Source of the DNA: Chloroflexota bacterium
Lineage (GTDB): Bacteria; Chloroflexota; Anaerolineae; Caldilineales; Caldilineaceae
Direction: 5' to 3'
Assembly (NCBI GenBank): GCA_018969295.1
Contig: JAGWYN010000079.1
Location: forward strand, 1 to 10,889
DNA length: 10,889 nucleotides
Below the pieces are notes generated by a model that saw only the letters and a list, made by a program, of their open reading frames with translations, did no database searches and was not told the DNA's origin. This document shows, in pieces, positions 6,833 to 10,889 of this stretch (the first letter of the stretch is position 1; the number at the start of each line of letters is the position of its first letter). The translations under genes were made by a program, and so were the position numbers.

Positions 6833-7048
6833 TCAGGAGAGGGGTGAAAAAGGTTGGCACGTGAGCGGACAACTGCAGATGCTGACATACACACCGCCAG
6901 ATCCCCCACAGAACGAGCACCCCTTTTCCTCCTGTGTGGAAGGGGGACGGGCGGCACCCTGACAGTCTGGGCAGTCAAAAAGAGCCATCGGCTCTCCGCA
7001 CTGGTGGCAACCAGGGCACCCCTCCTGGCTCTCGTCTGTGTCGTCCAT
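6833..7048 (-). CDS. Small cysteine-rich, zinc-finger-like protein (71 aa)
   Basis: I do not recognise a named family. The 71 residues hold ten cysteines in paired motifs: CPGCHQCG (11-18), CPDCQG (26-31), CSFCGGSGG (44-52) and CSCPLTC (58-64). CPDCQG and CSFCGGSG are close to the CxxCxGxG zinc motif of the DnaJ cysteine-rich domain, so two or more structural zinc sites are likely (inference). There is no signal peptide, so it is probably cytosolic. ATG at 7048-7046 is favoured by AGGAG 6 bases upstream. An in-frame ATG at 7129 has AAAGGAG 10 bases before it and would give a 98-residue form with a hydrophobic N-terminus (MGYLSWLGYHPYGLFLHEWP). It lies 106 bases upstream of the beta-helix gene, which has its own promoter. 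Being short, it could still be spurious, but the ribosome site and Cys spacing speak for it. Confidence 0.6.
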   Translation of the reverse strand: MDDTDESQEGCPGCHQCGEPMALFDCPDCQGAARPPSTQEEKGCSFCGGSGGVYVSICSCPLTCQPFSPLS

Positions 7049-7194
7049 TGCACTCTCCTGCGGCTTGTCTGGCCATTCGTGCAAGAACAATCCGTACGGG
7101 TGGTAGCCTAGCCAAGACAGATATCCCATTGCAAAAAGGCTCCTTTCCACAGAGGTTGCAAGAGCGGCAGACCAGCACTTCGTGCTGCAGAGCC

Positions 7195-7215
7195 CAGTAT
7201 ATCCAGTATATACTG
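7195..7215. promoter_or_regulatory. Operator-like palindrome CAGTATATACTG with adjacent half copy
   Basis: CAGTATATACTG (7204-7215) is a perfect 12-bp palindrome, and CAGTATAT is repeated just before it at 7195-7202. On the - strand both copies read as TATACT, so this may instead be, or overlap, the -10 box of the small Cys-rich gene. No good -35 box stands at the right distance, which would fit an activated or repressed promoter. Confidence 0.35.
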
Positions 7216-7348
7216 TTTTGCATGTACAGACGACTGGTCGAAACGGAGGGAGTTTTGACGTCGAGGGTGGGAATTTGCAGCGCTTTTCGCCCTTCGCCCC
7301 TCTCCAATTGAGAATTGTTGAACACGATGGCAGGGGATGATTTTGCGG

Positions 7349-7377
7349 TTGCACGATTTATCGGGCTCGACTACAAT
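7349..7377 (+). promoter_or_regulatory. dctQM promoter
   Basis: TTGCAC (7349-7354), a 17-base spacer and TACAAT (7372-7377) give a good sigma-70 promoter; transcription should start near 7384, leaving a leader of about 80 bases. The stretch GGGCTCGACTACAAT (7363-7377) matches the dctP promoter at 14 of 15 positions. A small stem CAGCC/GGCTG (7415-7431) lies in the leader. Confidence 0.65.
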
Positions 7378-7463
7378 TGATTCGACACGAAGTGAACTGG
7401 AAATTCTCCCTGTGCAGCCGCAGTGTGGCTGGCAGATCCTGTGGATTGGGAAAGGAGCCCACT

Positions 7464-8042
7464 GTGGTTGTCCTCTTGCAAATGGCCCGCTGGATCGACC
7501 AGCTGTCCGAAGCCCTGGGCAAAGTTGCGATCTCTCTCACGTTGGTTCTGGTGGCGATTGGCTTTTACAATGTGGCAGCCCGCTATGTGGGCCGTTTCAT
7601 CGGGCAGAATCTCTCCTCCAACGGCTTCATCGAGACCCAGTGGTACATCTTCTCGGTGATTTTCTTTCTGATGTTTGCCTACAACCTGCGCCACGACGTC
7701 AATGTCCGGGTTGATTTTTTGTATGCTCGCTGGAGCGGGCGGCGGCGCACCTGGGCCGATCTGCTCGGCACCCTGCTGGCGCTGATCCCCTTCTGTATTC
7801 TGGGGATCTGGATGACAGTCACCCCGGTGCTCTTTTCGTGGCGGCTGTGGGAAATGTCGCCGGATCCAGGCGGGTTGCCGCGTGCGCCGATCAAAACCTT
7901 TATTCTGGTGGCGTTCAGCGTATTGCTGTTACAGGCAATCGCTCAGGCCATCAAATACATTGCCATCTTGACTGGTCAGAACGAGATTGCCCAGCAGGTT
8001 CGCGACGAAACGGCCTTGGCGGGCCACTCCAACTTCGAATAG
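7464..8042 (+). CDS. dctQ: TRAP transporter small permease subunit (DctQ type)
   Basis: This 192-residue inner-membrane protein has four predicted helices, at about 20-38, 58-75, 100-122 and 144-169. It carries the conserved stretch IETQWYIFSVIFFLMFAYNL followed by RHDVNVRVDFLY (76-87), typical of DctQ of the mannitol/chloroaromatic (FcbT2-like) TRAP branch. With DctM it forms the membrane part of a secondary transporter driven by an ion gradient, usually Na+, and fed by an extracytoplasmic binding protein. The start chosen is GTG at 7464 because AAAGGAG ends 6 bases before it. An ATG at 7482 is possible; an upstream ATT at 7377 overlaps the -10 box and is rejected. The dctM ribosome site overlaps the dctQ stop codon, so the two are translationally coupled. 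Confidence 0.92.
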   Translation: MVVLLQMARWIDQLSEALGKVAISLTLVLVAIGFYNVAARYVGRFIGQNLSSNGFIETQWYIFSVIFFLMFAYNLRHDVNVRVDFLYARWSGRRRTWADLLGTLLALIPFCILGIWMTVTPVLFSWRLWEMSPDPGGLPRAPIKTFILVAFSVLLLQAIAQAIKYIAILTGQNEIAQQVRDETALAGHSNFE

Positions 8043-8051
8043 GAGGCTGTG

Positions 8052-9383
8052 ATGGGATACGAGTGGCTGGCAGTTGCCATGTTTGTCGGCTTCTTTTTTA
8101 TTTTGATGAGCGGCTACCCGGTTGCCTTTTCGTTTGCAGCTGCTGCCATGCTCTTTGGTGGGATCGGGCTGGCCGCCGGCGCCTTCGATTTCAATCTGGT
8201 GCGTCTGCTCCCCAACCGCTGGTTTGGCACGATGAGCGATTTCACTTTGTTGGCGATTCCATTCTTTGTCTTTTTGGGATCGATCCTGGAAAAATCGGGG
8301 CTGGCCGAAGAATTGCTGACCACGGTAGGCGTGTTGTTGGGCCCGCTGCGCGGCGGTATGGCGCTGGCGGTCGTGCTGGTTGGGACATTGCTGGCAGCGA
8401 CGACTGGGGTGGTCGCTGCGACGGTAATCGTCATGGGGATGTTGTCGCTGCCGGTGATGCTGCGCTACGGCTACGACAAGCAACTGGCTACCGGGGTCAT
8501 CCTCTCCTCGGGGACCCTGGCCCAGCTGATCCCTCCCAGCCTGGTGTTGGTCGTGTTGAGCGACCAGCTGGGCGTAGCCGTCAGCGATCTCTTCTTGGGG
8601 GCCCTGATCCCAGGCTTGCTGCTGGCTGGCTCGTACGGGCTGTACGTGCTGGTGCTGGCCCTGCTCCGGCCCCAGGTGGCGCCAGCCCTGCCAGCTTCTG
8701 AACGAACCCAGCAGGGCTGGGCCCTGCTGAGGCGTTCGCTGCACGCCATCGTGCCGCCAGTGCTGCTGATCTTTGCAGTGCTCGGCAGCATCTTTTTTGG
8801 CATCGCCACCCCAACCGAGGCCGGGGCAGTCGGCGCAGTCGGAGCTTGCCTGCTGGCAGCGATGAACCGGCGTTTCAACTGGGCGCTCTTGCAAGCTGCT
8901 GCGACCGCAACTGCACGCATCACCGGGCTGGTGATCATGATTTTGGTCTGTTCGACCTTTTTCAGCGTTGTTTTCGACGGATTGGGGGGCAACACGCTCT
9001 TCAAAGATCTGCTGACCTCGTTGCCGGGCGGTTACTGGGGGTTCATCATCGTCGCCAATCTTGCCATCTTTTTGCTGGGCGTTTTTCTGGAATTTATCGA
9101 GATCAGCTTCATCGCCATGCCGCTGCTGGCCCCAGCCGCCCAGGCCCTGGGGATCGACATGGTCTGGTTTGGCGTGTTGATGGCGATCAACTTGCAGATG
9201 GCTTTTATCTCCCCACCGGTCGGGTTTTCTCTTTTCTATCTACAGAGCGTCGCCCCGCGTGAGGTGACGACCGCAGACATCCATAAAAGTGCCTTGCCGT
9301 TCATGGCGCTGCAGATGGCGGTGTTGATCCTGGTGGCGATCTTTCCGCAGACCGTCCGCTGGCTGATCGATCTGGCTGGCTGA
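8052..9383 (+). CDS. dctM: TRAP transporter large permease subunit (DctM type)
   Basis: A 443-residue, very hydrophobic protein with about 12 membrane segments, the normal size for DctM (about 425-445). Family signatures visible are LAIPFFVFLGSILEKSGLAE, GTLLAATTGVVAATVIVMGM, LSSGTLAQLIPPSLVLVVLS, FLEFIEISFIAMPLL and FISPPVGFSLFYLQSVAP. It is the translocating subunit, moving the carboxylate delivered by DctP with co-transported ions. The start is either ATG 8052, chosen here because AGGAGG (8041-8046) stands 5 bases before it, or GTG 8049, which is only 2 bases from that site. The gene is 9 bases after the dctQ stop. It ends just before the 26-bp palindrome that separates it from convergent dctP. 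Confidence 0.96.
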   Translation: MGYEWLAVAMFVGFFFILMSGYPVAFSFAAAAMLFGGIGLAAGAFDFNLVRLLPNRWFGTMSDFTLLAIPFFVFLGSILEKSGLAEELLTTVGVLLGPLRGGMALAVVLVGTLLAATTGVVAATVIVMGMLSLPVMLRYGYDKQLATGVILSSGTLAQLIPPSLVLVVLSDQLGVAVSDLFLGALIPGLLLAGSYGLYVLVLALLRPQVAPALPASERTQQGWALLRRSLHAIVPPVLLIFAVLGSIFFGIATPTEAGAVGAVGACLLAAMNRRFNWALLQAAATATARITGLVIMILVCSTFFSVVFDGLGGNTLFKDLLTSLPGGYWGFIIVANLAIFLLGVFLEFIEISFIAMPLLAPAAQALGIDMVWFGVLMAINLQMAFISPPVGFSLFYLQSVAPREVTTADIHKSALPFMALQMAVLILVAIFPQTVRWLIDLAG

Positions 9384-9385
9384 GC

Positions 9386-9431
9386 GCGAGGGAGGCGATC
9401 GCCTCCCTCGCCCGCCTCCCTCGCCGGGCGG
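9386..9431. terminator. Bidirectional terminator: 26-bp perfect palindrome plus extra arm copy
   Basis: Bases 9386-9411 form a perfect 26-bp palindrome centred on GCGATCGC, 3 bases after the dctM stop. GCCTCCCTCGCC occurs at 9401-9412 and again at 9414-9425, so the left arm can pair with either copy. A further stem CCGCC/GGCGG (9412-9431) is possible. It fills the 50-base gap between convergent dctM and dctP and can serve both strands, though without T-runs. Confidence 0.6.
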
Positions 9432-9433
9432 CT

Positions 9434-10573
9434 TCAGCTCTGCTGGTAGACAAAGTTGGTGAAGGCGTATTCGTTGGTGGTGTGCCAGCTATAGATGTTG
9501 CTGCGGAAGGCCGAAAAATTCTCGTAGATCGCTTTGAAATCGGCGTCCTGGGCTGAGAACTCGTCGACAAGCTCCAGCCAGGCAGCATAGGCTGCCGACA
9601 AAATCTCCGGGCTGTACTCGCGCAGCTGGGTGCCATTGGCCACCAGATTGGCCAGCGCCGTGTTGTTGGCAGCCTCATAGCGGGAGAGCATGACCAGATT
9701 GGCCTGGGCAGCGGCCGTCTCGATGGCAACCTTGTAGAGCTCTGGCAGTTTGTTCCACTCGTCCAGGTTGATGTTGACCTCCAAAATCGAGCCTGGTTCC
9801 CACCAGCCAGGGCGGTAATAGTAGTCCGCCACCTTGTTGAGCCCCAGCTTTTCGTCGTCGTAGGGACCGACCCACTCGGCAGCGTCGATCGCTCCGGTCT
9901 GCAAGGCCTGGAAGATCTCACCTGCGGGCAACACCTGCACGTTGACCCCGAGCTTGGCCATCACCTGCCCCCCCAGGCCGGCAATGCGCATCTTCAACCC
10001 CTGCAGATCGGCGACCGTGTTGATCTCCTTGCGGAACCAGCCCCCCATCTGCATGCCAGTGTTGCCGGCCGGCAGCGGCAGGACATTAAATTTTTCGGCG
10101 AACAGTTTCTGGGTCAATTCCAGACCGCCGCCGCCGTACAGCCAGGCGTTCTGCTGCTGGGCGGTGAGGCCGAAGGGCACTGTCGTGCCAAAGGCTGCGG
10201 CCGGTGTCTTGCCAATGTAGTAGTAGGCGGCTGTGTGTCCGATCGGCACAGCCCCCTGCGCAACCACATCGAGCACCTGGGTGCCTGGGGCCAGCTCTCC
10301 GGCCGCGCGCGGGGCGATCGTCATCTTGCCCGAAGTCAGACGGTTGACCGTGTCGGCAAAGAGCTGGGCGCCACCGAAAAGGATATCGACAGCCGGGGTC
10401 CAGCTGGTCGCCATATCCCAGGTGATTTCGGGCAGAGCAGAATCCTGGGCGATCGCCTGCTCTGCTTCCTGGGCGGCTGGGGTTGCACCGAAAGAGCAGC
10501 CTGCAGCCAGGCCGATCACTGCGCCGCCGGCTGCTTTGGTGGCCATATTCGTCAAGAACTCACGACGGTTCAT
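9434..10573 (-). CDS. dctP: TRAP transporter substrate-binding protein, Tat-exported lipoprotein (TakP/FcbT1-like)
   Basis: The 379-residue protein starts with NRREFL (twin-arginine motif), then a short hydrophobic stretch ending in the lipobox LAAGC, with Cys26 as lipid anchor. The body is a DctP-fold solute receptor: TWDMATSWTPAVDIL at the mature start, NTGMQMGGWFRKEI (171-184), GLKMRIAGLGG with Arg196 as the expected carboxylate-binding arginine, and GAIDAAEWVGPYDDEKLG leading to YYYRPGWWEPG. The last block is characteristic of the TakP (2-oxo acids) and Thermus lactate-binding type, where the Glu-Trp pair helps bind a metal ion. The likely cargo is therefore a 2-oxo acid, lactate or similar carboxylate (inference). 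ATG at 10573 has AAGGAGG 6 bases upstream; the open frame continues above but across the promoter. Unusually, it is convergent to dctQM instead of leading the operon. Confidence 0.94.
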   Translation of the reverse strand: MNRREFLTNMATKAAGGAVIGLAAGCSFGATPAAQEAEQAIAQDSALPEITWDMATSWTPAVDILFGGAQLFADTVNRLTSGKMTIAPRAAGELAPGTQVLDVVAQGAVPIGHTAAYYYIGKTPAAAFGTTVPFGLTAQQQNAWLYGGGGLELTQKLFAEKFNVLPLPAGNTGMQMGGWFRKEINTVADLQGLKMRIAGLGGQVMAKLGVNVQVLPAGEIFQALQTGAIDAAEWVGPYDDEKLGLNKVADYYYRPGWWEPGSILEVNINLDEWNKLPELYKVAIETAAAQANLVMLSRYEAANNTALANLVANGTQLREYSPEILSAAYAAWLELVDEFSAQDADFKAIYENFSAFRSNIYSWHTTNEYAFTNFVYQQS

Positions 10574-10623
10574 AGCGGACCTCCTTGGGCCATGACAAAA
10601 ACGATTGGATGGGTGTGGGAAAG

Positions 10624-10649
10624 CTCTGTTTACAGAAAAACTGTTCTGT
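10624..10649. promoter_or_regulatory. CTGT/ACAG half-site cluster at the dctP transcription start
   Basis: Between the -10 box and the leader stand CTGT-TT-ACAG, ACAG-AAAAA-CTGT and a further CTGT, arranged as overlapping inverted repeats. A protein bound here would cover the dctP start point, so it is a candidate operator. No regulator gene for it is in view. Confidence 0.35.
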
Positions 10650-10678
10650 ATTGTAATCGAGCCCCCATCCCTTGTCAA
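10650..10678 (-). promoter_or_regulatory. dctP promoter
   Basis: On the - strand, consensus TTGACA (10673-10678), a 17-base spacer and TACAAT (10650-10655) give the strongest promoter in the window, with a leader of about 70 bases. GGGCTCGATTACAAT (10650-10664) matches the dctQM promoter at 14 of 15 positions. Confidence 0.75.
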
Positions 10679-10889
10679 CCGACCCCCGGAGCCCCGCCAG
10701 GGCAATCGCGTCTGAATTCATCATGAGCGTGAGTAGCCGTATAAGGTATAAGATAGTCATGATCCCAGGTTGCCTTGAGGCGCTTGTTTTTGATGCCGAG
10801 TTTGACGGTCTTGTCCTGTTTGAGCAGGCTGAGAGCCATCCGCCGCAGGGTGGCCATGTTTTCAGCGCCATTGTCTTTGCGGAGGCGGG
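10675..10889 (-). CDS. ISAs1-family transposase, C-terminal fragment (partial at the window edge)
   Basis: The frame is open from the window edge and reads RLRKDNGAENMATLRRMALS, then LLKQDKTVKLGIKNKRLKAT and WDHDYL. This is the well-known C-terminal block of ISAs1-type DDE transposases (also seen in E. coli H-repeat proteins), where NxATLRRxALNLLKxD is followed by KRLKAGWDxDYL. After WDHDYL the frame runs on for 24 residues with no family likeness and stops at TGA 10675-10677, inside the dctP -35 box. The tail may mean the natural stop has been lost. The catalytic part lies outside the window, so intactness cannot be judged. Confidence 0.75.
   Translation of the reverse strand, partial: RLRKDNGAENMATLRRMALSLLKQDKTVKLGIKNKRLKATWDHDYLIPYTATHAHDEFRRDCPGGAPGVG
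10698..10889 (-). mobile_element. Presumed end of an ISAs1-family insertion sequence
   Basis: The transposase fragment marks an insertion element entering from the right edge. Its outer end is placed at CAGGGCAATCGCG (10698-10710), which looks like a terminal inverted repeat. The matching left-end repeat and the target duplication lie outside the window, so the boundary is an inference. The presumed end is 20 bases from the dctP -35 box. Confidence 0.45.

Larger units (their letters stand above)
7049..7463. other. Gene-poor stretch with regulatory signals between divergent genes
   Basis: I see no convincing gene here. It is the shared upstream region of the small Cys-rich gene (-) and dctQM (+). 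It holds a hairpin CAGCAC-TTC-GTGCTG (7173-7187), a palindrome CAGTATATACTG (7204-7215) with a preceding half copy, CAATT-GAG-AATTG (7305-7317) and the dctQM promoter. The - strand encodes CRSCNLCGKEPFC around 7150 in a different frame from the Cys-rich gene; no start or full domain supports it as a gene. Confidence 0.6.

Noticed and set aside
7929..8894. 321-codon open frame on the - strand inside dctQM
   Set aside because: It is a shadow of GC-rich dctQ and dctM coding sequence, rich in Gln and His with no family likeness.

Overview
The window looks like chromosomal DNA of a GC-rich bacterium, most likely a Chloroflexota member of the Caldilinea type. This is an inference from style: a YLPLxxR-type motif in a secreted protein, a lysine-rich low-complexity topoisomerase tail, TACAAT/TATACT -10 boxes and a Tat-type lipoprotein signal. 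Nothing here proves the taxon. No CRISPR array, phage module or obvious defence system is visible.

Left part (1-4134). The 3' end of topA enters on the + strand and ends in a tail of 27 tandem AAKS(T/A) units. Convergent to it, on the - strand, lie a DtxR/MntR-type metalloregulator, htpG (Hsp90) and a DoxX-like four-helix membrane protein. A tRNA-Leu(GAG) with its own strong promoter follows on the + strand, divergent from the doxX-like gene.

Middle part (4213-7463). A large exported protein on the - strand joins a right-handed beta-helix domain to an SGNH/GDSL esterase through a Thr/Pro linker. Upstream of it, on the same strand, is a likely 71-residue cysteine-rich protein. The roughly 415 bases above that hold promoter and operator-like signals but no convincing gene.

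Right part (7464-10889). This is a TRAP transporter of the TakP/FcbT type (2-oxo acid, lactate or similar carboxylates), arranged in an unusual way. The two membrane subunits dctQ and dctM are translationally coupled on the + strand. The binding protein dctP is a Tat-exported lipoprotein encoded convergently on the - strand. The two transcripts meet at a perfect 26-bp palindrome. Both promoters carry nearly the same 15-base stretch over the -10 region (GGGCTCGAyTACAAT), which suggests shared control. The window ends in the C-terminal piece of an ISAs1-family transposase, whose presumed element end lies about 20 bp from the dctP -35 box.

I see no clearly new multi-gene system. The points most worth a second look are the split TRAP locus with its matching promoters, the beta-helix/SGNH fusion, the small Cys-rich protein and the extreme topA tail repeat.
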